From: Azadirachta indica
Taxonomy: Eukaryota; Streptophyta; Magnoliopsida; Sapindales; Meliaceae
DNA length: 64,000 nt
Assembly: GCA_022749755.1 (NCBI GenBank)
Contig: CM040453.1
Location: 18,051,368 to 18,115,367 of the forward strand
Direction of reading: 5' to 3'
The notes under the pieces are model-generated. The model worked only from the letters and a program-made list of their open reading frames with translations. It was not told where the DNA came from and did not search any database. Both the position numbers and the translations under genes were made by a program. Every line of letters starts with the position of its first letter. The first letter of the stretch is position 1. Positions 12,690-25,433 of this stretch are shown here, piece after piece.

Positions 12690-13385
12690 TTTCTCTATTA
12701 TAAATGCGAGTTCATTTTTAAAAAAAAAGTGAAGACAAATTCGTCGATTAATAATCTCTATTTCAAAAAATTTTTGATATAATCTTAATTAATTTTGTAT
12801 ACATAATTTATACTATTAAAAAATTATTCTAAATTAAGCTATTATAGCATAATTTGGATATTTATACATTTATCATAATTTGAGTTTATTGCGGAACGAT
12901 TTATCCTTTATCATTTATGATTTAATAATGGCATGTAATTTTCGTAAGACTTTTCAAATTTAATTATCTAATACTTATTTAATTTTCAAACTAATGTGTA
13001 TCATTTAATTTTCAAAATAAAGTATATTTATATAAATAGTTAAGGCATATTGCTCTGTGTAATATAGTTACTCTTTATAATAATTGGAGATTAATAATTT
13101 TAAGAAAAGAAATGAAGATAAATTAACTAGATTAATACTCTTTATTTTGATAAATTTTTGACATAATTTTAATTAATTTATGATAAAAAACTTACTATAT
13201 AAATTAAGATTATTATAACACAATTCGAATATTTGCATATCTATCGTAATTTAAGTCTATTGGTAAATAATTTATACTCTGTGAATTGATAAATGATATT
13301 AGAGATGACATAATAGTTAATTAGTATGTTATTTTTTTAAAATTTTCAAATTTAACTGCTAACACTTATTAATTAATAGTATATG
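12690..13385. repeat. diverged direct duplication of about 300 bp
   Basis: Sequence from about 12690-13000 recurs with substitutions and indels at about 13070-13380. The order of motifs is the same in both: a 'gaagacaaatt/gaagataaatt' segment, 'tttttgatataatctt/tttttgacataatttt', 'aatttggatattt/aattcgaatattt' and 'tttcaaatttaa'. No ORF is present. Confidence 0.5.
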
Positions 13386-13389
13386 ACTA

Positions 13390-14385
13390 TTACATTAATA
13401 AGAGCATGAAAATTAATAACTATTTAATATATTATAAAAATTAATAGTTGTATCTAAACGGTTATATTAAATATTTTAATAAAATAAAAAATAATATAAT
13501 ATAAATCTATTTATATCAAATAGCCCTCTAATATAATGATCAAATTATCACATATATATAAAGTGAATAACATAGGTTATTTTTAATATCTTAAGGATGT
13601 AAATGTAATAATACAAGTTAAAAGTTACAACCCTAAGGTAAAGTGTATACTAAAAGTTGAAAGCACATACAGTCTTCGTTTTAGACTTCAAGCTGCCGCA
13701 ACTTGTGTGGTCCAAAGATCACCCATTGGTCGTGGACCCAACCCACGATGCCTTAAGCTCTTAATTGACTCCAAATCTTCAATTAACAGAAGGCATATTT
13801 TACCATCACCTGTCCAAAGATCACTTTTCGGTAGTCATTCTTTTTTTATTCTATTCATAGAGTTTATGATTTATCGACAAAAGAATATGATTACAAATAA
13901 TGATATATATTTTCTGTCTTTATGATTTATTGGCTTGTAGTTTCTTTACTTGTACCTTCAAGGTTTCGATAGTTTTGAACTGCTAAATTGGCTCTTCTTT
14001 TTCTCATAATTTTTTCAAATTGAAAGAAAACAAAAATTAGATCCATTTTTACAGTATCCAAAATTCTGCTTTTATTTTCTACCACTAAGTTATAGAATTT
14101 TTTATTTGCTCTAATATTTCAACAGCTATATGATTTTAATTTTTTCTTTTCTAGAGAGAAAGTATAAGCAAATGAAAATTACTCTGTTAATTTAGTTGGT
14201 TAATGTTTTCCTCCACTGAGCATAAATCTTTAGTTATTTATATTTGACATTCTCCATATTTTCTTAAGCATTCTAACTCTTGATTTGTTTGAGTTCAAAC
14301 AGATTTATAAGTACACACACATTAGACCGGTTGATATTGTAGCATCTCCACATTCTTTAAACTTGTCCATATTACTAACTATTTG
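13390..14385. other. intergenic, probably the 5' flank of the hAT relic
   Basis: AT-rich DNA. TCCAAAGATCAC occurs twice (about 13711 and 13814). No coding support. It may contain the 5' non-coding end of the hAT element that follows, but I found no terminal inverted repeat. Confidence 0.35.
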
Positions 14386-14393
14386 TTATTTTT

Positions 14394-16740
14394 ATGTACA
14401 GATGGAGTCAAATTTTGTGGAGACTAATTCAGCGTGAAATTCCTAATGTTGAAGCTTTTTCAAGGGGGCAAGAAGTGGATTTAAATGAGTTAGAAGAAGA
14501 TCGTGGATTAGATGATGATTCATCGCAAACAAGTGGAAAACGCAATAGGAAAGTAACATCTAAAATTTGGGGCATGTTCGTCAAGTTGCCAATTGATGCA
14601 TATGGAGATAAAAAATTAAGATCGAAGTGCAAGCTATATGGAAAAACATACATATGTGACAACACCTATAGGACAGGTAACATGATTAAGCATATGAGTA
14701 AATGTCCTAAGTTGTCAAGTCCACATGATCCTCATTAAATGCTCCTAGCTCATAGTGAAGGTATGGTTTCTCAACATGTTCCAAGGTATCAACATAGTAT
14801 ATTTCGCGACTTGTTATCTTCAGCATTTGTTATGCATGATTTACCTCTCTAATTTGATGAATATGTTGGTATAAGAAACGTGCTTGAGTATTTGCAGCTC
14901 GAAGTGCAAAGTATATCGAGAAATATTGCAAAAGCGGATGTGTTGAAAAAATAAAGTTGAGAAAAAAGTAGGATAAGAAATATGTTGGAGGAAGTTCAAG
15001 GTAGATTTGTTTGACATCTGATTCATGGACTTCAATAACCCTTGATGGCTACATATTTCTCACCATACATTATGTTGACAAAATTGGATTTTGCAAAAGA
15101 AGTTGTTGAATTTTAGCTTAATGTCACCTCCACATAATGGGATTTCTTTGGCTTAAATATTGTTATCTTTGTTGTGTGAATGAGGTATTAAGAAAAAGAT
15201 ATTCTCAACAACATTGGATAATGCTTCTGTTAATGATTCTTCTATTGATTTATTGAAATCTCAATTGAGACTTAGGAGTGCACTTGCGGCTAATAGAGAT
15301 TTTTTTCATATTCGTTGTTGTACTCATATCATCAATTTAATAGTTCAAGATGGGTTGAAAGCAATAGATAGAGAACTATATAAAGTTCAGGAAAGTGTGA
15401 AATATGTGAAAGGATTATAAGGAGGAAAACAAAAGTTTGTGGAATGTGTTAAACAAGTCTCTTTAGATAGTCAAACATATTTGAGACAAGATGTTGCTAT
15501 AAGACGGAATTCTGTGTACCTTATACTTAATAGTGTACTTTATTACAAAAGTGCATTTTATCACTTATAATTGAATGATTTGAATTATAAGTTTTGTTCT
15601 TTAGAAAAAGAGTGGAATATTTTTGAAAATATTAGTAATTTTCTGGGTTAAGATATCCTATTTCCAATTTGTAATTTTTTAAGGTGTTTGAAGCCTATGT
15701 GATATTAAAGGAATACTTAGTGAGTAAAGATATATACTTGAAACAAATGGTAAAGAAGACGTTGATCAAAATTTTGAAGTGTTAGTCGGACTTTTGTATA
15801 ATATTGGCATTATTAGTAATTTTGGACCCTCATTATAAGATGTTATTGATTGAGTGGGCATACAAAAAGATTTATAGTTATGATTCGAAGGAATTCAATA
15901 CTGTTAGAGACAAATTGTTTTTCTTGTTTGATGAATATGTGGTTAATTAGAAGCATGTTCTTCTATGACTACATCTTCGATGCAAGCTAGAGGTGAGTGT
16001 TCAAGTGGAAAATCCGATGTCAAAGGCAAAGGAAAACTGAAATCATGCCGGGAGGTATATTTTATATCTTTTTAGTTCTCAAGTTATAATATGCTTTACT
16101 ATTTACCTTTAATATATATTAATATAGTTGATGTGTTATGTATTAATATATAATGCAATTTTATATTTAATGTATTCCTCCTCTACATCATTTACTTTAT
16201 ATATATATATATATATATTAATAATAAACATGTTTTTTTACATATATATATATATATATTTATTGTGGATTCGTGGTGAATATTCTTGATTGTGTTTATG
16301 TGCTACAAGAATTGGTGAATATTATTAAACTATTATTTTTATTTTTAGTATAAATTCTTGTTGGGTTAATATCTTTTTTAAACATCATAGGAGTTCAATA
16401 ATTTTGAAAGTATGGACATAAACGCTTTTACCCAAAAGACACAATTAGAGTTATATTTAGATGAATCACGTATTAAATGAACTGTTGAGTTGGATATTTA
16501 TCATTTTGCAAAGGCAATCAATTTTGTTATCCTCAACTCTCTTCAATGGCTAAAGACCTATTAACTATTCTTATATCAACAGTTGCACCTAAATCGACAT
16601 TTAATGTTGGTGGTCGAGTTCTTGATTAATTTTGGAGTGTCCTTAAACCGAAGATAGTGAAACCAGTAATTTGCTTAAGAGCTTGGCTTTATAGAGAGGA
16701 TAGTAATCTTTGTGATATTTTTCATAATGTTAGAATTTAT
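14394..16740 (+). pseudogene. hAT family transposase, decayed
   Basis: The open stretch at 14394-14738 encodes an acidic region followed by a BED-type zinc finger (TSKIWGMFVKLPIDAYGDKK, then SKCKLYGKTYICDN and GNMIKHMSKCP). The second Cys of the finger is Tyr. After stops and frame changes, 15214-15420 gives the conserved hAT segment LDNASVNDSS-type with FFHIRCCTHIINLIVQDGLK. Further fragments follow at 15430-15560, 15640-16060 and 16390-16730, ending in a dimerisation region near STFNVGGRVLD and an EDSNLCDIF tail. The order matches ricesleeper/DAYSLEEPING-type transposases. Multiple stops and frameshifts make it non-functional. Confidence 0.85.
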
Positions 16741-17025
16741 TTTTATTTTTTACCTTTTAAAGTTTTTAATTTAACAGATTCTTCATTATTTTTATTGTTA
16801 ATATTTATATTTTTTTTAGTTGATGTAACAAATTCATATGTCAAATTGAAGGATTTCACTGAGAATATAATTAATTTGTCAATTCATAGTGCTTTTACTG
16901 TCCATCAGAAGAAAATGTTACTTTGAATAATAATTAACAGGTTTGATCATGATCATTTAATATTTTTCACTACTTTGAATTTATATTTTTGTCAAATTTT
17001 TTATTTTTAAATTATTTTTAGGTAC
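16741..17025. other. junction between the hAT relic and the retrotransposon
   Basis: AT-rich sequence, probably the 3' non-coding part of the hAT element. Homology to the retrotransposon LTR begins abruptly at about 17026, so the LTR is truncated here. Confidence 0.4.
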
Positions 17026-17642
17026 AAAAGCTTTCAAGCTTAATTCTTCCCCTTCTCTCTCTAAAAACCTTTTTTTTCTCTCTCCAAAAGCCACTTTTTT
17101 CCTATTCTTGGATATGCCTCTTTTTTATATAGTGGTTGATGTCCCAAAATTAAGAAAACCTAGGATTTACCATATTTGACCAAAAAAAAGCATATCTAAG
17201 AGCTAAAAATTCGAGTAAGACGTTTAGTTGTGGTGTGCCCACACGTCTGAATTGGCGCGATCGGGCCCTTGCTTCTACTTGGGAAAAACCTTATGGCACG
17301 AGTACACCAAGTTTGGCGTTTCGGCGCGAGCTAGCGATGCACCAAATTTTGGATAATATCAATTAAGTCCAACTTTTTTTGATTAAGTCCCTAATTCCTT
17401 AAATTCAGTCCCTTAAATTTTATCTCTTGCATTTAAGTGCTTGATTTCCTTGCATTGTGATCTTGATTTTTGATAACTTGTCCTTTTTGTCCCATTTTTG
17501 TGCTACTTATCACTTTAACTGCGATTTTCTTTATTTCTGCATAAAAACTAAGAATTTTATTAAAACAATGCTACCACTTAAGGATTTATGAATATATTTA
17601 AGTTTGAAAGTAAAGGATAAGTGAGTAAATTACTCACTTATC
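17026..17642 (-). repeat. 3' LTR remnant of the Athila-like element
   Basis: The left part matches the upstream LTR (28147-28297). It continues through GC-richer sequence near 17215-17340 to TTACTCACTTATCA at about 17642. The adjacent plus-strand AATACCTCTAAACTTAAATG is the usual context just inside an Athila 3' LTR. The right boundary is inferred. Confidence 0.5.
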
Positions 17643-19970
17643 AAATACCTCTAAACTTAAATGTGAGCTTGTCCTCAAGCAATTAAAAATAGGAGAAAAA
17701 AGAATTATCATTTTTGAGTAAGTAATTTACTTTTAAGAATAAGCCTCATAAATCAAAAGTCAAGCAATTTAAGGAGAATCTCAAAGTGCTAATATCTAAC
17801 TTAAGATTTTGATATAAAAACTAAATATCACTTTATTCTGGATTCCTAATGCAAATGAGTGAGTAACCTAAACTATTCAATTAACCTAAACTATTCAATC
17901 ATTTTTCGCCTTGGATTAGTTTATACTAATAAATGAACTAACTTGCACTTCTAAATGGACTTTAAAGACTTGATTTCAAGCCACTCTCCACTAATTAAAG
18001 AAATCACATCATTCTGGGTCATAAGAGCTTAAATTATGCATGTAATGTTGGGGCAAGGTTAGGTTAGTACTGTGGACATCAAATACAGCTCAGCACCCTA
18101 AGATATTAATCATTCTAAATAATCATGCTCAAATCTCATATTCAATTTTCAAGTATCACTTACTTTTCAAAATTTTTTTTTTAATATCCACTCATGTACC
18201 CCCAAACTTATTCACTTGTATAGATTCATCATACTTTTATCTCTTTTTTTTCAACCTCACTCTACCTTTTGATGCGAGCTCTCCATGCTTTTAAGGCACG
18301 AGGCCCGATTACTCGGTAAGTGCTTAACTTGCCATCACATACTCTACCTATCCTCCCTTATTAGATAGACAATAAAATGATCAAATATTTTAGGGTAATG
18401 AACAAAGGTTATATGTATTTATTGTGAGGTTAACCTGCTGTAAAGGTAGCACGAATAGGAGACAAAAATAAGCTCAAAAGAGTGTGTTGGAAAAAGTTAT
18501 TTCTTAAGAGGTTTGAGTAAGTTCAAATGATTCAGTTGGCTTAACTCATGTCTAAAATGATGTAATTTTTAAAATTTTGCTTCAAGTGATAATCATACAA
18601 GGTCTAGAATCCAATAAAGCCAAGATATTCACTTGTTCACATAAGCTTTGTCTAAGAAAGCAAATAGTTGAAAAGATGAGGCTACCTGCTCAAAAGAATG
18701 TAAGAAATCCAAAAAAACGAAGTAAATGCAGTGACTGGTCAAGCACCTGGGCTTCGTCAACAATCATCATTCTCTAAAAATTACTTGTCTCAATTAAATT
18801 CATATCATTAGCTTTCATTTTAAACAAGCACAAGCTCAAAACACAAGAAATTTAATCTAAGAACATGAAATAAAACAAAACAAAACAAACTAAAAATGGG
18901 GAAATAAAACAACAAAATGAATAAACTGTCATGTAGAAAGTGAAAAACAATCAAAAATAAAATTAAAAGAAATATGAACATTTGAGAAATTTTGTGCATA
19001 GTGTGCTGAATAAAGCTAAGCATGATCAATACAACCAATCAACAATCAACCAAATCATCATCATCAACAAATTTCTAGCAAAACACTCGCCCATGTTTGA
19101 AACAAACATTGTCTACAATGTTAGATACACAAGACATAAAAGAAGAGAACATATTTACCCGAGAGAAAACATTGTCTGCAAGATGCCAAATCTTGCCTCA
19201 ATGCTAAATGTCATCATCGTTGCCCTCATGTAGAGGGTGTGGAATCATCTGAATTGCTCGGGAAGATCATAGAATTGATTCATCATTCTTTGTTCTTCCA
19301 ACATCTCATAGATTTCTTGCCCATGTTAGATAACTTTGTTGCAATTCATCAAAAGCCCATTGACCGAAACTCTATTGTGTTAATGATGATCCTGATTAAT
19401 GATTATATTGTTGAGGCAAAAGTGCTTGCGGCAGGTAGTAAGCATTGATGGACCGTTATCTTTTTTCTTCTAATATTAAGGTGTATCGATTTGATATATG
19501 CCCAAATGGTTTATTTTTTTTAATACGACTTATTATTGATGGTGGCTGTGGTGGTAAATTAGTTTTGGCAATGAATCCAGTCTTGACTCCATCGATCTGC
19601 CCCTAGTCCAAACTTTATATTTTGAAATTGACAAACTATCAATTGTAGGGTCTGGAAACAAAATTGGTCTGAAGGATCAATTCTTAAACCTGCTTTCTGG
19701 CAAAGGGTAGTAATAAAGCATGGGTGAGTATGAACACTCGTAATCTTAGCTTGAATGATGCAAATCAAATTGTCCTAAATAACCTTCTCAACATTGATTT
19801 TCCTTTTAGTATAACTACAATACAACTAAGCTGCTTTTTTTTGTTGTGACGTCATGTAGGTGTGACGTGGGTATGAAATTAGAACAAATGAACTTTTTCC
19901 ATGCTTTTATGTACCTATTGAGTCTGTTTTCAGGGAAGGTAATGACAGTTGAATCTTGATGTTGACTAGA
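17643..19970 (-). other. non-coding 3' interior of the Athila-like element
   Basis: This is the region between the env-position ORF and the 3' LTR. It contains GTGAGCTTGTCCTCAAGCA-type sequence and long A/T-rich runs. Plus-strand ORFs at 18577-19448 show no recognisable domain. Confidence 0.45.
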
Positions 19971-19973
19971 TAC

Positions 19974-20174
19974 TCATGTCGTACCGGGCACACATAGCCT
20001 TTTAATAAGATCATCATAATCCTGCTCATGATTTATGTAAAGGCTAAACCCATCTTCATCTTCCTCAAAGGAGGTAAGGCCATAATTTTCATTTATTGTC
20101 TTGGAAGAGAATGAGAACTTTTTCCCTTGAATAAAAATTGTGTCATCTTTATTTGAGAAAGCGTGTGTTAGCAA
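19974..20174 (-). pseudogene. env-position ORF fragment of an Athila-like element
   Basis: A 66-residue open stretch contains IFIQGKKFSFSSKTINENYG and LCVPGTT. This resembles the 'putative plant transposon protein' domain found downstream of pol in Athila-type elements. The rest of that ORF is not recognisable. The domain assignment is from memory of the motif and was not searched. Confidence 0.5.
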
Positions 20175-20219
20175 AGAATTCTCGAATCACTGGCACCCTC
20201 GCATGGTTTGGGATACTAA

Positions 20220-21800
20220 TAAGTGTTTGCCAATTTCTGTTCATAATAAATCTTAAAATCAAACCATCTCCTAGATGTGGTTGAAGCCTTTTTTTAGGTA
20301 TTAACTTTTTGTCATGAAGGACGAATTAGTTGTATTTTTTTCTATTTCATATGAAATAAATCTCTTTTTATTGAAGTGTTGCTGGGAGGATGAGCATTTT
20401 GTTTCCTCTTCTTCAATGCCATGCTTACTACCAATTTCTTCTTTAAATTGATTCTTATTAAAAAATAATGAGTGCTATATTCCACAAGTTCAACCCATCT
20501 CAAACAACCTTAACACCAAGTTTAAGCAATTCATTGAAAAGTCACCTCATAACTTCATTTGAATCACCTCTCACAAATCAACTTATAATTCCCTTAAACA
20601 CCTTTCTAACTTCAATTCACTAGTTAAAAACTCTTTCCAAAGTGTTTGCCAATGCATTGAAAGCCCACTTAAACATGTCATCAAACATATGGTGGGTACA
20701 TCAATTTTATTCAAGCAAACACACGAAACTCATTCTTTCTTACTTTAATTATCACCACTTACCTTTACAAGTGCTTCCTCATGCCAAAACCAAACATTTC
20801 CCACAATTTTCCCTTTGAGGCATTTCAATAAACACTTAGAGCACACAATTCTAACACTACCCATTCAATACTACAATGAATTTCTCCACCCATTCACACT
20901 TTAATCAATGTTTATATACTCCACTACCAATTTTCACAAGTCAATTCACCAAATATTTGCAACAAAAACAACACCCAACTCCAAATTCTACCGAATAGTC
21001 TCAAAATACCTAAATGGATTATTTTCATCAAATTAATAATTTAGAATGATTTTAGGAGAGTTACTTGTAATGGAAGAACAAAGGCTTGCTTAAATTTGAT
21101 TGATTTGTCTCTAATTGATGTTTCTTGAAAAACATTGAATTGCATTATATTGGTTATAAGTTTTGCGTTTTTTTTGGGTTTAAAGTTGGAAGGTTGAGAA
21201 AATCTAAAGCAAAAGTACTTGAAAGAGAGTTTGTGTTTGATTTGGGAATGGTTAAAGTATGAATTTTTGGTTTAGATTTGTGAAGTGAAGGTTTGTGTTT
21301 GAAGGAAAAGAAATAGAGCAAAGGAGAAGAAAGAGATGAAAGGGGGGTGGGGTTTTTGTTTAGCAAAGAAAGAAGCTCAAGTCAAAACATAAAATGAAGG
21401 GGAGGCTTTAAGCATCCGTGATGAACATTACAAGGGCAAGCAGCTGTGCCAACCTTAGCGTGGGCGCGCCTTTCTTTTTCCCATTGGACATGCTGGGGCA
21501 CGCGGATGTTGCGCGGCCTTGCCCTTAAATCTGCCTCCAATGCCTTTGGACCAAAATATACACTTAATTCTCTTTGTTCCTTAGCCAAAATTTTGATTCA
21601 TGCTCCAAAAACAATTTCACACTTACAACCACAAATGAGACAAATTAAAACTAACTCACAATGAAAACACAAACAACATTACACCAATTACTCAAAAATT
21701 AAAAATTAAAATTAAATTAGATTAAAAGAGAAAAGGATTAGAAATCTTGAGTTACCTCTCAAGTAGTGCTTGGTTTAACGTCCTTAGCAGACTTGGCCAC
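20220..21800 (-). other. spacer between pol and the env-position ORF of the retrotransposon
   Basis: Low-complexity spacer. A GC-rich island at about 21410-21545 gives a minus-strand ORF (21588-21382) without a recognised domain. At 21750-21790 the plus strand reads TTACCTCTCAAGTAGTGCTTGGTTTAACG, split here as TTACCTCTCAAGTAGTGC and TTGGTTTAACG, a string often seen just after pol in Athila elements. Confidence 0.45.
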
Positions 21801-21803
21801 GAG

Positions 21804-22965
21804 TCAATTAAATAGGTTCCTTGAGTGCAACGTTTGAGATATTCCATTCTTTATTATCCAAATAATGATTAAGTCTTTGTCCGTTGGCTCGAAATAACCT
21901 ACTGTCATCTCTTTGCAATTTAACAGTGCAGAGAAAAAAACTTTGTTGATTAAAAATCTCCTTGACCACCTTGATCTTAGTTTTCTTGGAAAAAATTTCA
22001 ATCTAGAATTGAACAAAAGCAGTTGCTCTTCTTCCTTAAATTCTTGCCTCAAGATTCGATTATCATGCCACCTCTTTGTCTTCTCCTTGTAAATTTGGGC
22101 ATTCTCAAAAGCATCATTCCTGAACTCTTCCATCTCATTTAATTGAAGCAATTTTTTCTCTTCCGACACCTTCATATCAAAATTTGATGCTTTTGTAGCC
22201 CAATATACTTTGTGTTCCAGTTTGACTGAAAAGTGACATGCTTTTCCGAATACTGACTTATAGGTAACATTATAATAAAAGTTTTAAACACTGTACGGTA
22301 GGCCCATAATGCATCGTCTAACTTTTTCTACCGATCTTTCCTTGAATTGTTTATCATCTTCTCAAGAATTTTCTTTAATTCTCTGTTTAAGATCTCTGCT
22401 TAATCACTTGTTTAAGGATGGTAAAGTATAGCAATTTAATGCTTAACACTATATTTTTCTAATAGAACTTCAAGGTGATGATTATAAAAATGCTTTCCAC
22501 CATTGCTAATAATTACCCATGGTGTTCTAAAATGAGTGAAAATGTACTTGCGTAAGAAGTTAGTAACCACTTTTGAATTGTTTATGCGACAAGCTATAGC
22601 TTTAACCCATTTAAAAACATAATCCATAGCTAATAAAATGTACTGATTAAAGAATGATGATGGAAATGGTTCCATGAAATCTAACGCCAAAAAAGAAAAC
22701 ATCTTTATCTCCAAAATATTTTTCAAATGCATCTCATTTCTTTGAGAAATATTTCCAATCCTTTGACATTGATTATAAGTAGCAACAAATGCATGAGTAT
22801 CCTTGAATAGGTTGGCCAAAAGAATCCTAATTGAAGTACCTTAATAGCCATCTTTATTGCACCAAAATGTCTCCCATACTCTGATGAATGAAAATGCTTC
22901 AATATGCTCTGCGCTTCATCTTTTGGAACACACCTTCTAATAACTTGATTCGGACTTTTCTTGAA
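21804..22965 (-). pseudogene. Ty3/gypsy integrase, decayed
   Basis: The zinc-binding region near 22770-22960 has lost one Cys (YNQCQRIGN in place of a CxxC pair). The core at 22436-22819 contains LALDFMEPFPSSFFNQYILL with the first catalytic Asp. The second catalytic Asp is replaced by Asn in VIISNGGKHF. The C-terminal part at 21804-22175 (MEEFRNDAFENAQIYKEKTK, LLFNSRLKFFP) is in another frame. These losses alone would abolish integration. Confidence 0.8.
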
Positions 22966-22974
22966 TAACAGTAG

Positions 22975-23650
22975 GTACTACTATAAGAATAATTTCACAT
23001 CATGCAATAATTTATTCTTTTGATGAAATGAAAAATCTGGTGGTAGTACTCCACATGCCAAATAATTGACATAATTCGCATACCAAAGAAGCTTAGATTC
23101 TATTGAAAATAGCTGCTCATCCAAAAACGTTTCAAAGACTCGTGAATTTTCAATCCTCTCCTCCATTTTCAACCTTGGAAGATGATTTGCAACCAAATTT
23201 TCACTACCCTTCTTGTCTCTTATTTCAATGTCAAACTCTTAAAGTAATAAAACCATCGAATAAGCCTTGGATTTGCATCTTTCTTTGCAAACAAATGGCA
23301 GATGGTAGTATGGTTTGTGAACACGACTACTTTAAAGCCAATGATGTATGGCCTAAACTTGTCAAAGGCAAAGACTACCACAAGCATCTTTTTTTTTTTT
23401 TAGTTGTTGTATAATTTTGTTGAGCACTATCACGAGTTCGTCTTGCATAATATATGGCCTAAAATGTCCTGTCTCCCTTTTGTCTGAACACCACTCTAAG
23501 AACATAGTCGCTAACATCACATATAATCTCAAATGGTTGACTTCAGTCTGGAACTACCATTATTATAGCCGTTATCAATTTCTTCTTAATCAGCATGAGC
23601 GCCTGCAAACAATTATTATTAAAGTCAAATATCATGTCTTTTTTAAGTAA
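22975..23650 (-). pseudogene. Ty3/gypsy RNase H region, decayed
   Basis: Reading the minus strand gives fragments of the RNase H-like domain in more than one frame, ending with VANHLPRLKMEERIENS near 23190-23140. Tandem frame changes and a T-run at 23391-23401 interrupt it. It sits between reverse transcriptase and integrase, as expected. Confidence 0.6.
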
Positions 23651-23725
23651 ATTACACAAAGGTTTTACAATTTTAGAAAAATCTTTGATAAATTTCGTGT
23701 AAAAGCTCATATGTAGAAGAAAACT

Positions 23726-24512
23726 CTATATTCCTTTGACATTTTCAGGTGGTGGGAGCTTTTTAATTGCTTTAATCTTGGCACGATCAACCTCAATTCC
23801 CTTTGACAAAATCCTGTGCCCGAGAACAATTCCTTTTTGCATCATGAAATGAAACTTCTCCAAATTGAGTACTAAATTTGTTTCTTCACACCTACACAAC
23901 ACTAGAGAAAGATTGTGAAGGCATTTATTAAATAATGAACCAAACACTAAAAAATCATCCATAAATATTGCCATTATCTCTTCAACCATATCCGCAAATA
24001 TTGCCATCATACACCTTTGAAAAGTGGTAGGGGCATTGCATAAGCTGAATGGCATTTTTCGAAAAGCAAAAGTACTATATGGGCACATAAAAGTACTCTT
24101 CTATTGACCTTTAGAGGCTACTGCAATCTTTGTAACCAAAATACCCATTAAGAAAGCAATAATGCTGATACCCTACTAATCTATCTAATATTTGATCAAT
24201 GAATGGAAGCGAGAAGTGGTTTTTACTTGTTGTCTTGTTGAGGTTTTGGTAATCAATGCACACACGCCAACAAGTCACCGTTCTTGTGGAAATTAATTCG
24301 TTGTTATCATTTTTCACAACTGTTATTTTAAGCACAACTTGAACCGAACTAACCCAAGGGCTACCCAAAATAGCATAAATAATCCCAGCATTCAACCACT
24401 TTAATACTTCCGCATGCACTACTTCCTTCATCGCTGGATTAAGTCTACATTGATGCTCAATAGTTGGTTTGTAGTTTTCCTCTATTAGAATTTTGTGCAT
24501 ACAAAAGGTCAA
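23726..24512 (-). pseudogene. Ty3/gypsy reverse transcriptase, decayed
   Basis: The segment 24512-24111 holds the N-terminal fingers region (RLNPAMKEVVHAEVLKWLNA, VCIDYQNLNKTTSKNHF). The segment 24088-23726 holds MPFSLCNAPTTFQRCMMAIF and the catalytic AIFMDDFLVFG, with the two Asp residues intact. FMDD in place of YVDD is usual for Athila-type elements. The two parts are in different frames. Confidence 0.85.
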
Positions 24513-24940
24513 ACTAATACCTTTAATATCCGTAATGGACCATCCAAAGCAGACTTATGCTTCTTCAACACTTCAAGCAATTTCATCTTTTCATCTTCAT
24601 TCCACAATGCAGAAATAATTACCAGAAATTCTCTCCAAAAAAATGCATATATAAGGTGCTCTGGCAGTTCCTTAAACACCAGCCTATTATAAGCAATCTC
24701 AGTAGCTTTCTTAGATCCAACCTCTTCTTTTTTTCAATTCACTTTCAATACAATTATCACAACCAACGTCATGAACTTGTAAAGCTTCCACTGCACAAAC
24801 TTCATCAAACAAATCTCCACAATTATCACAATCATCATAACTAAGATTATGCAACACTTTCTTTCTAGATAAAGACTTCACAATGCACATTTTCAATGGA
24901 TCTTTAGGCATCACATCACAAAGCATGTTTCTAACACACT

Positions 24941-25201
24941 CTAAATCAAATCAACTGTATTGCAAGAATGTACCTCATCCAGGAATTTCAAAGTGTTGTA
25001 AATGTTTAATTTTACTTTTTTATCATTAACTCGTAAAATGAGCTTCTTGTTAAGCACATCAATCAAAGCTTTATCGGTAGCTAAGAATGGCCTTCCAAGT
25101 ACGATAGGAACCTCGTGATCTTCTTCTATATCCAAAAACACAAAGTCAACTAGAAAGATAAACTTATCTACCTTCACTAGTACATCTTCAATAATTCCCA
25201 T
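24941..25201 (-). pseudogene. retropepsin-like protease part of the Athila-like polyprotein
   Basis: The open stretch starts GIIEDVLVKVDKFIFLVDFV and continues with DIEEDHEVPIVLGRPFLATD, the strongly conserved C-terminal half of Athila-type aspartic proteases. The catalytic Asp-containing segment upstream (25210-25420) is broken by stops. Confidence 0.75.
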
Positions 25202-25433
25202 GGATAAGTGAGAAAATGTTCAACTATTTGTAACGAGATAATTGTCGGTTTGACTTTTCTCAAACCCAATTTTCGAAAAAAATTAAGAGTGGTATTAAGT
25301 TAATGCTTGCACCCAAGTCACACAATGCTTTCTCAAAGTTTAATTTCCAAATGGTGCATGGAATGGTGAAACTACCCGGATCCTTCTCCTTCTACGGTAA
25401 CTTCTTTTGACTTTACATAATTGGGCATTTGTT

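Noticed and set aside
18577..19448. Several plus-strand ORFs of 66-83 codons
   Set aside because: They lie antisense in the non-coding 3' part of the minus-strand retrotransposon and have no recognisable motif.
21382..21664. Overlapping ORFs on both strands in a GC-rich island
   Set aside because: The island is part of the retrotransposon spacer. Long frames on both strands reflect composition.
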